A stretch of 64,000 nucleotides of DNA, taken from Rhodobacter sp. CZR27 (GTDB lineage Bacteria; Pseudomonadota; Alphaproteobacteria; Rhodobacterales; Rhodobacteraceae). Location of the stretch: positions 1,388,501-1,452,500 of the forward strand of contig NZ_CP023548.1 of assembly GCF_002407205.1 (NCBI RefSeq). Reading direction: 5' to 3'. The notes beneath the pieces were generated by a model that was not told the origin of the DNA, searched no databases, and saw nothing but the letters and a program-made list of their open reading frames with translations. Shown here in pieces: positions 1 through 9,246 of this stretch. The position numbers and the translations under genes are program-made. Numbering within the stretch: position 1 is the stretch's first letter; each line of letters starts with the position of its first letter.

Positions 1-787
1 GCAGGCCCCTGGCAAAATCCACGATCTCGCGCCGCGCGCCGATCTGCGCATCAAGGCTGGCGGCCACCTCCTTCTGCGTGCCCCCCGCCAGCGGAAAGAT
101 CCGCTCGGACGCGGCAAGGTTCTGCGCGATCTGCGCCTCGACCGGACCCTTGTTCAGGAAGGCGGGCGCGGAGAGAAGCCCGGCCGCGGCGGTGAGGCCG
201 GCCTTGCCCTGACCGGCGCCCTTCGCGCGGAGCGACGGGATCAGGTCGATCTTCGGGTCGTCCTTCACCTTGATCTTCCGCCGCACCAGCGGCGACGGTC
301 CCGCCGCGACATGCGCCAGTTCATGCGCCACGGTCGCGGGCCGGTTCTCGCCGGCGGCAAGGCCGATGTCCGGTCCGCGCGTGAAGGCTGCCGCACCGAG
401 CGCGCGGGCGGCACGATCGGCGGAAGCGCCGTCATGCAGGCGCACATGGCCGAGGGTGCGCCCGAAGCGCGGCTCGAAGAACGCCCGCGCCGGGCTGTCC
501 AGCGGCCGGCCCGGACCCAGGGCGGCCAGCGCGCGGGAAGCCGGTGCGGGCAGCGGGGCGGGCCGTGCACCGGCGCGGGCCCCCGGTCGCGGCCACCGGC
601 CCGGGCGCAAGTCCCACGCCCGCGCCCCGAGCCGCTCGGCCGCGGTCTCGGCCGGATCGCGCGCCCCGCCCAGCAGGATCGCGGCCCGAGCCTCGTCGCG
701 CTGCGCCGCGGCCCGAGCGTCGCCAGCCCGCCGGATCTTCGGCGCCTGCAGTGCCCTTGCCCGGCGCAACCTGCGCTTGCCCGCCAT
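1..787 (-). CDS. DUF4157 (eCIS core domain) protein, partial
   Basis: The gene starts at ATG 787, eight bases after a GAGGAGG-like ribosome site, and runs off the left edge, so the C-terminus is missing. Residues about 110-165 carry the DUF4157 pattern: a conserved VRLHDG segment, then a metalloprotease-like HELAH motif with H155, E156 and H159. The first 100 residues are Arg/Ala-rich and of low complexity. DUF4157 proteins are a hallmark of extracellular contractile injection system loci, where they are found as cargo/toxin carriers or accessory proteins. Whether this one is a protease is unknown; the family often keeps the HExxH motif without shown activity. It lies only 3 bp downstream of the large DUF6519-like gene, so it belongs to the same operon. 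Confidence 0.8.
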   Translation of the reverse strand, partial: MAGKRRLRRARALQAPKIRRAGDARAAAQRDEARAAILLGGARDPAETAAERLGARAWDLRPGRWPRPGARAGARPAPLPAPASRALAALGPGRPLDSPARAFFEPRFGRTLGHVRLHDGASADRAARALGAAAFTRGPDIGLAAGENRPATVAHELAHVAAGPSPLVRRKIKVKDDPKIDLIPSLRAKGAGQGKAGLTAAAGLLSAPAFLNKGPVEAQIAQNLAASERIFPLAGGTQKEVAASLDAQIGARREIVDFARGL

Positions 788-789
788 CC

Positions 790-3700
790 TCACCTCCTCA
801 GGAAGGCCGATGCGGCGGACTTCAGCGCGGCGGGATCCGCGGCCGTGCCCGACAGCATGCGGCGAAGTTGCGGTGCGCTGGCGGCATCGAGATCCCTCAC
901 CGTCAGGATCCCGTTGCTGCGCAGCCGCGTCACCGCCTCGGGATCGAGGTTCAGGCTGTCCACCGGCTGCGCGCCGCGCAGGTCGAGCAGCAGCTTCTCC
1001 TGCGCCGTGCGCAGGTCGGCCAGCGCGGCCTTTCCCTCGTCAATCCCGCGCATCGCGTCGGCGCGCTGTGCCTCGAGGGCGGAGAGTTCGGTCCTCGCGG
1101 TGGCCAGCCCCTGTTCCGCTGACTGCCGGCGGGTCTCGAGCGTCGCAAGATCCGCCTTCACCGTTTCCAGACCCGCCTCCGCGGCCCGACGCTGCGTCTC
1201 GATCGCGGCAAGCTCCGTCCGTGCGGATGCAAGCGCGCTTTCGATCGCCGTGCGCTGCGGCTCCAGTTCGGCGAGCCCCGTCCTGACGACGGCCAGCCCC
1301 GCCTCGGCCGCCGCCCGCTGCGGGTCCAGCTCGGCCAGCCCGGCCTTCAGCCCCGCAAGCCCTGCCTCGGCGGCGGCCCGTTGCGGCTCGAATTCGGCCA
1401 GCCCCGCCCTCAGCCCCGCCAGTCCCGCCTCGGCGGCGGCCCGCTGCGGCCCGAGGGCGGCAAGGCCCTCGGCCAGCGCCGCGCGCGAGGACTGCAGGCC
1501 GACGAGGTCCTGGTTCAGCCGGTCCCGGTCGATGGCCAGATCGCGCAGCTTCGCCTCGATCACCGAGGTGTCGATCGTCGTCGGCGTCTTCGTCGCCGCC
1601 TCGACCGCCTTAGCGATCTCGGCCTGCACCGCCTCGTCCTCGGACCGGGTGCGGAAGCGGAAGCGCCCGCTTCCCGCGCCGATGGTGGCGAAGCCCAGCG
1701 CCTCGCCGCCGCGGACCAGCACCGCCACCCGGTCGCCGGCCTTCGGCACCGCATCGAGCCGGACCGAGGTTCCGGCCGCCTCCGCCAGTTCGAAGACCTT
1801 GCCGAAGCCGGCGGGGTCGCGGTCGAGGTCGATCACCTCCGCGATCTCGAGCCCGTTGCCGGTCAGCACGTCCACCGCATCCTTCAGCCCCAGCTTCAGG
1901 ATGTCGGGCCGGACCCGGATGTCGTCGGGCACGGGATCGGTGAAGCCTCCGCCGGGCAGCAGGTCGTCCGGCCCGATCTTCGGCGGCCAGAGCAGATCGA
2001 CCTCGGGCTCCAGATCCGGAAAGTCCGGCCGGCGCCCCGGAGGCCAGGTGTCCAGGTCGTCGTCGAAGCCGCCGGGCTTCGGCTTCACTTCGGCCACGCA
2101 GCAGACCTTCTCGAGCTTGGCGAACAGGTCCTGGGTGAAGCTGCCACGGTGGTAGCGCCAGGCCCGCCAGCTCATCGCCTGGCGGCGGCAGCAGAAGTGG
2201 CAGATCCGCCCGATCCGAAGCACGCCGGGTTCGGGATCGGCGAAAACGATGCAGCCGAGCGGCACATAGGCGGGCTCGGGCGCATCGGGCGGGCAGGGGG
2301 TGAGCGCGTGGCGGCACTCGCAATCCTCGAGGAAGCGACGTTCGAACTCGCCCAGCGTCGCGATGCGCGCCACGGCCCGCTGCATCCGCCGCACATCCGC
2401 AGCGCCGCCGGCCCGCCGGCCGGGGTCGAACTCGGTGTCGGCGAGCTTCCAGATCTCGCGGATCTCGTCAGCCTCCTCGGCCGAGATCGCTTCGGCATAA
2501 TCGGCCAGCAATGCCTCGGAGACGCGGTCGAGCGTCTGCGCCTCGGCCACCGAAAGGCCCAGCTTGCCGTCGAGCGCCTTGCGCTCGGACCAGACCATGT
2601 TGACCTTCCGCAGCACCTCGCGCTCGGGCCGGGTCAGGGCCTTGAGCGCCTTGCCGCCCAGCAGGCCGCCCTTCTTGCCGGTCTTGCAGGCCCGGATCGC
2701 CTCGGCCATGGTCGGATCGGCCGCACCCTTCGCGCGGTCGGGATCGATCAGGTGCAGCGTCACCCCGTCGTTGCGCCCGATCGCGAGCGCGAGGCAGACC
2801 TCGCCGAACTTGCGCTGAATCTCGGGCACGTCCTCGGCGCCCTTCACCTCGCGCAGGTCGAGCTTGCGGCCCTTGACCTGCACCAGCCGCCCGGCCGCGT
2901 CGAGCGCCACGCCGTCGGACAGCTGGATCTCGCCACGCTCTGCCGAGGAGATCGAGAGCCTCAGGCCGCAGACCACGCCCCAGTCCATCATGGTGCGCAG
3001 CATGAGGCCGAGGCCCGCATTGTCCTCGACCGTGCAGAGCCGCGCGAGCGCCTCGGCGACGGTCGTCGTGCCCTCGAACCGCTCGCAGTCCGGGTCGGGG
3101 GTGAAGCTGACCTTGTCCGCAGGAAGGTTGCAAAGCGCATCGAGCGCCTGCTGGACGGTCTCCACCTCGCCATACCAGTCCGGGCAGGCCGGAACAAAGC
3201 CCACATGGGTGGCGGGCAGGTCCGACAGGGCGGGCATCGACAGGCCGCGGCGCGTGGCGTCGTCGGGCGCCTCGGCCGTGTCGCCGGTGGTGACGAACAG
3301 CGGGCAATAGTGGTGCTCGATCCCCGCCGGTGGCGCCTTGCCCGCGGCATCGGCGCCGACGAGGCGCAGGCGGTCGGCCTCGGCCGCATGGCGGCGCAGC
3401 TCGACCAGCCAGTAGTCTCCGGGCTGCACTTCGCGCCCGGCAAGGTCGACCGTCAGCGAGAAGAACTCGTGCGCGAGGCCGATGGTCTGGCCAGAAACCG
3501 TGAGCGTTCCGGTGCCGAGTTCCTCGGACACCGCGCCGCTCAGGCTGGCTGTCGCCGCGCCGTCCCAGCGCCGCACGAAGGTGAAGGGGGGCGTGCCCGC
3601 GGGCACCGGGAACAGCGTCTCCGACAGCGTCGGCCGCCGGGCGGCGATCCCCGCAGGGAAGCTGCCGACCTGCGCCTCGGTCGCCTGCGAGCAGAATTCA

Positions 3701-4515
3701 TATACCGCCGGTGGCCGCGCGAAGGCCTCTCGCGTCGTGGCGTCGGAGAGGTTCGCGGCCAGTTCCAGCGCCTCGCCGTTCTCCAGCGACCAGGCCAGCG
3801 TGACGGCCGAGACCGCGCCCGCGTCATCGCGCGCCACCGCAATGGCCTCGATGCGGAACAGCGCGTTGGGCAGGGTCTGGCCGATGTCGATCCGGTCGGC
3901 GCAGGGGTCGCAGCGGTCGATGGCGATCTCGGTCTGCTTCGGCGCGACCGAGGCGAGCGCCGTGCCCCGGCGCAGGAAGGGGAACGCGCCCGCCTCGAGC
4001 GCGGCCAGTGCGGCGGCGGTCGCGGCGGCGTCGGCAACCGGCATCGCCTTCAGTTGCACCATCGTCCGGGTGCGATAGCTGGTCTCGGCCCCGTGCAGGC
4101 CCGGATCGGCCAGATAGCCGTCCTCGATCGCGAAGACGGGGCGCTCCCACAGATCGGCGTAAAGCAGGACGCGGCCGGTGCCGAGGGGCGGGCCATCCGG
4201 CAGATCGGCCTGCGCCGCAAAGCGCGCCGCGGTGCCCGAGGGCGAGCCGGTCAGCGTGAAGCGGCCCGGCTTGCCGCGCGCGACGACCTGCCCCTCCTGC
4301 AGGAATGGCAGCCCCGCGCCGTCGAACCCCACCATCCCGTCCCGCGCCGGAACGCCCGAGCGGAAGGCAAGGCCGCCCAGCACCTCGTCGCGCGCCTGAT
4401 GGAGCTGGCCGGCCTCGGTCAGGTCGGCATCCGTGACCATGCCGCCCTGCACCTGCGCGAGGTTCGAATAACGCTGCGAGGCGCGGTGGCTGAACCGGGA
4501 ATTCGAACCTTTCAT
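790..4515 (-). CDS. Large eCIS-associated protein with DUF6519-like N-terminus, coiled coil and helical C-terminal domain
   Basis: A protein of about 1241 residues. The N-terminal 80 residues have the pattern of DUF6519 proteins of phage-tail-like loci (a QxGxxxTDADLTE core instead of the usual QQGRVxLDADWNE). A Cys-rich stretch lies around residues 730-810 (including a CHFCCRR motif) and could bind metal. Residues about 990-1170 form a long Ala/Glu/Leu coiled coil with roughly 21-residue repeats of the EPQRAAAEAGLAGL type. The last 60 residues resemble a helix-hairpin-helix or RNA-polymerase alpha-CTD fold (GILTVRDLDAAS). ATG 4515 is preferred over GTG 4521 because AAGGA sits 8 nt upstream of it. 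A structural or host-contact role in the injection particle is inferred from position; no function is established. Confidence 0.7.
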   Translation of the reverse strand: MKGSNSRFSHRASQRYSNLAQVQGGMVTDADLTEAGQLHQARDEVLGGLAFRSGVPARDGMVGFDGAGLPFLQEGQVVARGKPGRFTLTGSPSGTAARFAAQADLPDGPPLGTGRVLLYADLWERPVFAIEDGYLADPGLHGAETSYRTRTMVQLKAMPVADAAATAAALAALEAGAFPFLRRGTALASVAPKQTEIAIDRCDPCADRIDIGQTLPNALFRIEAIAVARDDAGAVSAVTLAWSLENGEALELAANLSDATTREAFARPPAVYEFCSQATEAQVGSFPAGIAARRPTLSETLFPVPAGTPPFTFVRRWDGAATASLSGAVSEELGTGTLTVSGQTIGLAHEFFSLTVDLAGREVQPGDYWLVELRRHAAEADRLRLVGADAAGKAPPAGIEHHYCPLFVTTGDTAEAPDDATRRGLSMPALSDLPATHVGFVPACPDWYGEVETVQQALDALCNLPADKVSFTPDPDCERFEGTTTVAEALARLCTVEDNAGLGLMLRTMMDWGVVCGLRLSISSAERGEIQLSDGVALDAAGRLVQVKGRKLDLREVKGAEDVPEIQRKFGEVCLALAIGRNDGVTLHLIDPDRAKGAADPTMAEAIRACKTGKKGGLLGGKALKALTRPEREVLRKVNMVWSERKALDGKLGLSVAEAQTLDRVSEALLADYAEAISAEEADEIREIWKLADTEFDPGRRAGGAADVRRMQRAVARIATLGEFERRFLEDCECRHALTPCPPDAPEPAYVPLGCIVFADPEPGVLRIGRICHFCCRRQAMSWRAWRYHRGSFTQDLFAKLEKVCCVAEVKPKPGGFDDDLDTWPPGRRPDFPDLEPEVDLLWPPKIGPDDLLPGGGFTDPVPDDIRVRPDILKLGLKDAVDVLTGNGLEIAEVIDLDRDPAGFGKVFELAEAAGTSVRLDAVPKAGDRVAVLVRGGEALGFATIGAGSGRFRFRTRSEDEAVQAEIAKAVEAATKTPTTIDTSVIEAKLRDLAIDRDRLNQDLVGLQSSRAALAEGLAALGPQRAAAEAGLAGLRAGLAEFEPQRAAAEAGLAGLKAGLAELDPQRAAAEAGLAVVRTGLAELEPQRTAIESALASARTELAAIETQRRAAEAGLETVKADLATLETRRQSAEQGLATARTELSALEAQRADAMRGIDEGKAALADLRTAQEKLLLDLRGAQPVDSLNLDPEAVTRLRSNGILTVRDLDAASAPQLRRMLSGTAADPAALKSAASAFLRR

Positions 4516-4546
4516 CGTCACTGTCCTTCATTCAACGGGTGCCGGC

Positions 4547-6259
4547 TCAGGCCAGGGCCTCCGGAGGCCGGAGCGCGAGCAGGGGGTCGTGGAAGATCGC
4601 GATCTCCTGCCCCAAAGGCAGGAAGGTCAGCAGCTTCAGCCGCAGCGCCTCGAGTTCGGCTGCGAGGAACTGGTGGTGATGGGCACCCATCTCGCCCTCG
4701 TCCTCGGCTCCGCTGCGGATGGCGGCAGGGCAGAGCGTCGAGAGCACGCCATAGCCCGGCTCGCCGTAGCGGGCGGGGCGGAACTCGGGCACAGTGCCGC
4801 AGATCCAGCGGCTGGCGAAGCGCGGCAGGGCGGCGGTGTTGCTGGGGCTTCCGGCGCACTCCCCGACTGCTTCGGCACGCGAGAAGCGGATGCAGGAGGC
4901 GGGGGTTCCGGCCTCCGCGCTTTCGGTGCAGGCGAGATTGCTGGACAGGGCGCCGAGGATGCAGTCCGAGGCCTGCAGCAGCGTCACGTCGGTCTCGCCC
5001 GTCACCGTGCAGTATTCCACACGCGCGAAGCCCGTGCCGCCGGCGATCTCGCCGAAGATCGAATCCCGCGCCTCGAGCGTCGGTCGGGGCAGGCCCGTTT
5101 CGCCGTCAGGGCCGAAGCCCTCCAGCACCACACGCTCGGCCGCGGAACGCTCGGCAAGGATCCGGGCGCCGGGGGCGGCGATCAGCCGGACCGGGTTGGC
5201 GCCCGCCTGTCCGGTGATCAGGATGCCGGTCAGCCGCAACTCGCGCCCTGCCGCCACCCGCACATCGGCGGCGAGGCGCACCACCACGCGGTCCGGCGCG
5301 GGCGCCGTTTCGGGCAGCGGCGTGCCGGCCAGCGCGAAGGCCGCCCGCGGGTCGACCTCCAGACCCTCGGGGCCGGGTTCGAGCTGCGCGGCGTCGAGCG
5401 TCAGCACCTTCAGCCCTTCGGCGAACAGCCCGTCGGGCGGGCGGACATGGATCAGGGTCCGTCGGGGATGCGGCCCGGGCACCGCCACCCGATCGGGGTC
5501 GCGCAGGTCCGGGCAGCGCGCCGCGCCGTCGTCATAGGCGCCCGGGAAGCAGGGCACGCCGCCGGGGGCCGCCGGCCGCCAGAAGATCGCCTCGGCCGCC
5601 GTCTCGACCCCGTTCGCGTCCCGCCGCGGCTGGCTGACGCGATAGAGCGGATTGGCGCCCGACGGGTCGCGCACCGCCCGGTCTTCCCGCCGGAAATCCG
5701 GGCAGCCGAGCGGGATCGTGGCATGGGCGCCGGGGTCGGCGGCATGGGGCACCCGCCGGCGCCCGTCGGGTGCAAGCTCGTCCGCCGCGCCTTCCGGAGG
5801 CAGCGTGAAGGGCGGCAACCCCGGCCGCGGACAGGTCAGCACCCGGCGCCAGCCCTCTCGCGCGACCGTCTCGGCGCCCACGACCACGTCGCCCACCTCG
5901 TCGATCGAGGCGAGCGTGCCCTTCGACTTGAACCAGCGGACCGAGGCGTTCAGCTCGGCCACCCGCTGTGCCGGATCGGGGGCGGCAAGGTCGGCCCCGA
6001 CGATCTCGGCCAGATAGGGCAGGATCCATGACTGGATCTGCCGACCACCCGTGGGCGCCTCGGCGAAGCTGTCGGCGTGAAGCTGTTCCGTCGTGCCGCG
6101 GATCAGGTCCAGCAGGTGGCCCATGCCGTGCAGGAAGGCCTGCAGGTCGCCGGGCTCGTCCGGCTCGGGCGGGACGTCGCGATAGCGGTATTCTTCGGGC
6201 AGTTCGCGCCAGAGGATGTGACCGGCCCGCGTCAGCAGATCGTCGATGCCGAGGCTCAT
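4547..6259 (-). CDS. Phage tail protein I-like eCIS baseplate protein
   Basis: 570 residues from ATG 6259, which overlaps the stop of the upstream wedge gene as ATGA. The N-terminal 150 residues match the tail protein I (gpI/gp7-like) pattern: PEEYRYRD, a helix near LLDLIRGTTEQL, then WILPYLAEIVG and VRWFKSKGT. The middle and C-terminal part has turns typical of a beta-helix (SIFGEIAGGTGFARVEYCTV, CIRFSR), followed by the FASRWICGTVPEF, YGEPGYGVLS and EDEGEMGAHH motifs that recur in eCIS tail proteins. In phages, protein I links the baseplate wedge to the fibres. No separate fibre gene is visible, so the beta-helix part may contribute to receptor binding; this is inference. Confidence 0.8.
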   Translation of the reverse strand: MSLGIDDLLTRAGHILWRELPEEYRYRDVPPEPDEPGDLQAFLHGMGHLLDLIRGTTEQLHADSFAEAPTGGRQIQSWILPYLAEIVGADLAAPDPAQRVAELNASVRWFKSKGTLASIDEVGDVVVGAETVAREGWRRVLTCPRPGLPPFTLPPEGAADELAPDGRRRVPHAADPGAHATIPLGCPDFRREDRAVRDPSGANPLYRVSQPRRDANGVETAAEAIFWRPAAPGGVPCFPGAYDDGAARCPDLRDPDRVAVPGPHPRRTLIHVRPPDGLFAEGLKVLTLDAAQLEPGPEGLEVDPRAAFALAGTPLPETAPAPDRVVVRLAADVRVAAGRELRLTGILITGQAGANPVRLIAAPGARILAERSAAERVVLEGFGPDGETGLPRPTLEARDSIFGEIAGGTGFARVEYCTVTGETDVTLLQASDCILGALSSNLACTESAEAGTPASCIRFSRAEAVGECAGSPSNTAALPRFASRWICGTVPEFRPARYGEPGYGVLSTLCPAAIRSGAEDEGEMGAHHHQFLAAELEALRLKLLTFLPLGQEIAIFHDPLLALRPPEALA

Positions 6260-9246
6260 GTCAGGCCCTCCACGGTGACCGAGACCATGCCGCGCGGCTC
6301 GGGCTGGAGCGGCCCGGGCAGATGCGCCACCTGATGCCCGGCCGGGTAGATCGCGGCCACCGCGCCGTCGAGCAGCGCCACGTTCGCAGGCCACGGCAGG
6401 GCTGATCCCTCCGGCCTCGGCTGGCTCAGGTCATAGGGTGGCGCAAGGTCGAAGCGCGTGACCACCGCCGTCTCGACCTGCGGCACGGCCTCGAGCGCAG
6501 CAAGGATCTCGGCGCGGTGCACGGGCTGGCCGAAATCCCGCGCCTGCAGCCCGAACGCCCGCCACAGCGCGGCCTCTGCCGCAGCCTTCACATCGGCCGC
6601 GTCGAACGAGACGAGGTCGGCGCGCACCACCGCCTCGAGGCGCAGCGGCAGCGTCTCGAACAGCGCGAACGAGAGCCGCACGCCCGGGATCGCGTCCTTC
6701 AGGATCTTCACCCGCAGGCTCTCGGTCAGGTCCGGCGAGAGCGGCTGGCCATCCGCGGTGACGAGTGTCAGGCGCAATTCGCGCATCGCGCCGCCGCCCG
6801 GTCGTTCCTCCGCCCGCGCGCGCCAGACCGAAGGCACCCGCATGGCCAGCCGCTCGAAGTCGCGGGCCGAGACGGCGCGGCCGTTGGCCGCCAGCCGCGA
6901 CGGCGCCGACAGGCGAAGGCTGGCCACCGGCTCGCGGTCGGCGCCGCCTGCCGTGACGAAAGGCTGATGAATGGCATCGACTTGCGGATGCTTCTTCATC
7001 GGCTTCGTGAAAGAGAAGGCGGCAAGCCCCGAACCCCTGCCGCCGGTGCCGACGCGGTGGCGCAGGACGGTGACATTGTTCGTCCCGGTCGGCAGGCGGC
7101 GGCGGAAGCGCACGAGGATCTCGCCGTCTTCCGTCAGGCTCGAGGACCAGGCCTTCGCGCCCTCGGCCGTCACGTCGACGAGGTCGCGCCACGGCCAGAC
7201 GACACCATCCACCGCCACGTCCATGTCGGGCACCACGCCCGCCTCCGCGATGGTCGAGGGGATGTGGCTGACCTCCTTCACCGGCAGGCGGAAGCTCTGC
7301 AGCGGCTGCTCGGCATCGCCCGACCCGAGAAGGCGCGGCGGCTTCGTCTCGCCATGGCCCGCAAGCACCGCATTCAGCCTGAGCAGCATGTCCCCCGCCG
7401 CCCAGTCCGAGAGGTCGGCCGAGGTCGCCAGCGTGATCTCCACCGCGTCGCCGGTGCTGACGGTCGCAATCGTCGCCAGCGCGTCATCGGGGCCGCGGCT
7501 GACGATCAGGCTGCGGCCCGGCTTCAACAGCAGCCGCGCTTCCGGCGAGAGTCCGGTCAGGCGTGCCACCTTGCCCGGCGCGCCCGGCAGGGGATTGCGG
7601 TTCCAGCCGACAGGGCGCAGCGCCTCGGTCATCGGGCCGTGGAATTCGGCGCGCTCGGGGGGAATGTCGATCGTGTCGTGGAACAGCACATGATAGCGCC
7701 CGGGCCCCGCCGACAGGCCCACCACGCGGAGCGCCCTGGGCGTGCCGCCCTCGATCGGGCGAAGCGCGAACCAGCTGCCGACCGCCAGCGATTTCGGAGG
7801 CTTGCCGGCGAAACTTGCGGTGCGGGTGGCGTCGGCCGGGCGGTCCGGCAGCACCGGCGCAGCGGAGGGCCTGACCTTGCCCTCTACCGCCGTCATCGCC
7901 GCGTCGTGGCGGAACCCGCGCGTCGCGGTGAAGCCCTTGGCGGCGAACAGGCGGTTGACCTCGGTGCGGCCGTCCGGTGCCAGTTCGGGCCGGGTTTCGC
8001 CCTCGTCGCCCCAGGCCGTCGAGACGGGGCCGCCGGGTCCGGAGAACCAGACCCGCGACACCGAAACCGGCACGCGGACGAAGCCCTCGTCGTCGGCCGC
8101 CAGCGGCACCAGCGGCAGGATCTCGAGTCCGCCGGCGAAGGCACGGTCGGTCGAGACCACGACCGCATCGCCGCGCACCTCCACCACTTCGACATGGCTC
8201 GCATGGCGGCTGCCGTCGCGGATCCACAGGATGTCGCCCGGCCCGACGGCCATCGGGGCCACGGTCTCGATCACGAGGCGGCCCTCGCGGCCTTGCGGCT
8301 CGGCCACGCGCACGTCATCGGCGGCGATCCAGAGCATCGTCCCGGAATGGACCGCGCCGTTCAGGCCGCGGTCGAGCGTGACGGTCAGGGCGATCTCGCC
8401 CACGCTTGTGGCGGCGACCGCGCGCGCATCCCCGGCCTCGCCGCGCGCGACCACCACGAGATCGCCCGGGTCCAGTGCCGTCTTCGGACCCTTCAGCCAG
8501 TCGACCGGCAGGGCCGTCGTCGTGCCCAGCGGCAGGGGCGTGGCGTTCACGTCCCAGTCTTCCACCCGCACCGCGTTCAGGTCGGGATGGGCGTCCAGCA
8601 CGGCGAGGGTCTCGAAGACCAGCGGCGCGCCGCCACCTGCGGGGGCCGCCTTCATCGCCAGTCCCCGCCCGATCCTCACGGTTCCAGCATCGGGCTTCAG
8701 CGTCAGCGCGACGGTGGTCGTGGCCGAGGCCGGAGGCCCGGGCTGGTAGTTCACCATCGCCGCCAGCCGGCGCAGGTTGTCCCATTGCGTCGCCGTCCGC
8801 AGGTAGCCCTCGTTGGCATAGGCATCGAGATGGCCGAGCAGCACATCGGCGGCGCGAGCGAAGGCGCGCAGGATCTCCCAGGCGTGATCGCCGTCGGGCG
8901 GGGCCTCGTATTGGTCCAGGAGCCGCCGGTTGCGCTGCCCGCGGCTTTCGGCCCGCGGCGGGCGCGAGGGTGCGAGGCGCGCCCAGTCCACCCGCGCCGC
9001 GATCTCCTCCATCCGCGCGGCGGTGGGCCACTCCTCGACGGGCTTCAGGAACAGGTCGCGCCAGCCTTCGGGCAGGCGGTCGGCGGCGGGCTCGCCGCGC
9101 AGGTAGAGGCCGAAGAGCGCCAGCCGCAGCTCCTCGAGCCAGACCGCCGCATCGCCGTCCACATAGCGGAAGCGGGTGAGGCCCGCGCGGTTCCAGCGCG
9201 TCAGGTCGCGCGTCATGTCGGGGCGGTCCGGGTTCGGGGCGCTCAT
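6256..9246 (-). CDS. Baseplate wedge protein, gp6/J-like (large)
   Basis: 996 residues from ATG 9246 (ATGA overlap with the upstream gene). The C-terminal 250 residues have the baseplate J/gp6 pattern: GRAVSARDFERLAMRVPSVWRA, then LRVKILKDAIPGVRL and a final HRAEILAALEAVPQVETAVV segment. The long N-terminal and central part has no motif I can name; such insertions are common in eCIS wedge proteins. Together with the 404-residue protein encoded just upstream it probably forms the gp6-like wedge heterodimer, the counterpart of Afp11/Afp12. A longer open frame upstream of this start overlaps the neighbouring gene in another frame and is not coding. Confidence 0.82.
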   Translation of the reverse strand: MSAPNPDRPDMTRDLTRWNRAGLTRFRYVDGDAAVWLEELRLALFGLYLRGEPAADRLPEGWRDLFLKPVEEWPTAARMEEIAARVDWARLAPSRPPRAESRGQRNRRLLDQYEAPPDGDHAWEILRAFARAADVLLGHLDAYANEGYLRTATQWDNLRRLAAMVNYQPGPPASATTTVALTLKPDAGTVRIGRGLAMKAAPAGGGAPLVFETLAVLDAHPDLNAVRVEDWDVNATPLPLGTTTALPVDWLKGPKTALDPGDLVVVARGEAGDARAVAATSVGEIALTVTLDRGLNGAVHSGTMLWIAADDVRVAEPQGREGRLVIETVAPMAVGPGDILWIRDGSRHASHVEVVEVRGDAVVVSTDRAFAGGLEILPLVPLAADDEGFVRVPVSVSRVWFSGPGGPVSTAWGDEGETRPELAPDGRTEVNRLFAAKGFTATRGFRHDAAMTAVEGKVRPSAAPVLPDRPADATRTASFAGKPPKSLAVGSWFALRPIEGGTPRALRVVGLSAGPGRYHVLFHDTIDIPPERAEFHGPMTEALRPVGWNRNPLPGAPGKVARLTGLSPEARLLLKPGRSLIVSRGPDDALATIATVSTGDAVEITLATSADLSDWAAGDMLLRLNAVLAGHGETKPPRLLGSGDAEQPLQSFRLPVKEVSHIPSTIAEAGVVPDMDVAVDGVVWPWRDLVDVTAEGAKAWSSSLTEDGEILVRFRRRLPTGTNNVTVLRHRVGTGGRGSGLAAFSFTKPMKKHPQVDAIHQPFVTAGGADREPVASLRLSAPSRLAANGRAVSARDFERLAMRVPSVWRARAEERPGGGAMRELRLTLVTADGQPLSPDLTESLRVKILKDAIPGVRLSFALFETLPLRLEAVVRADLVSFDAADVKAAAEAALWRAFGLQARDFGQPVHRAEILAALEAVPQVETAVVTRFDLAPPYDLSQPRPEGSALPWPANVALLDGAVAAIYPAGHQVAHLPGPLQPEPRGMVSVTVEGLT

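Noticed and set aside
1381..5217. Very long plus-strand open frame opposite the eCIS tail genes
   Set aside because: High GC leaves few stops in the opposite strand; its product is Arg/Gly/Ala-rich without motifs, and the minus-strand genes carry clear families and ribosome sites.
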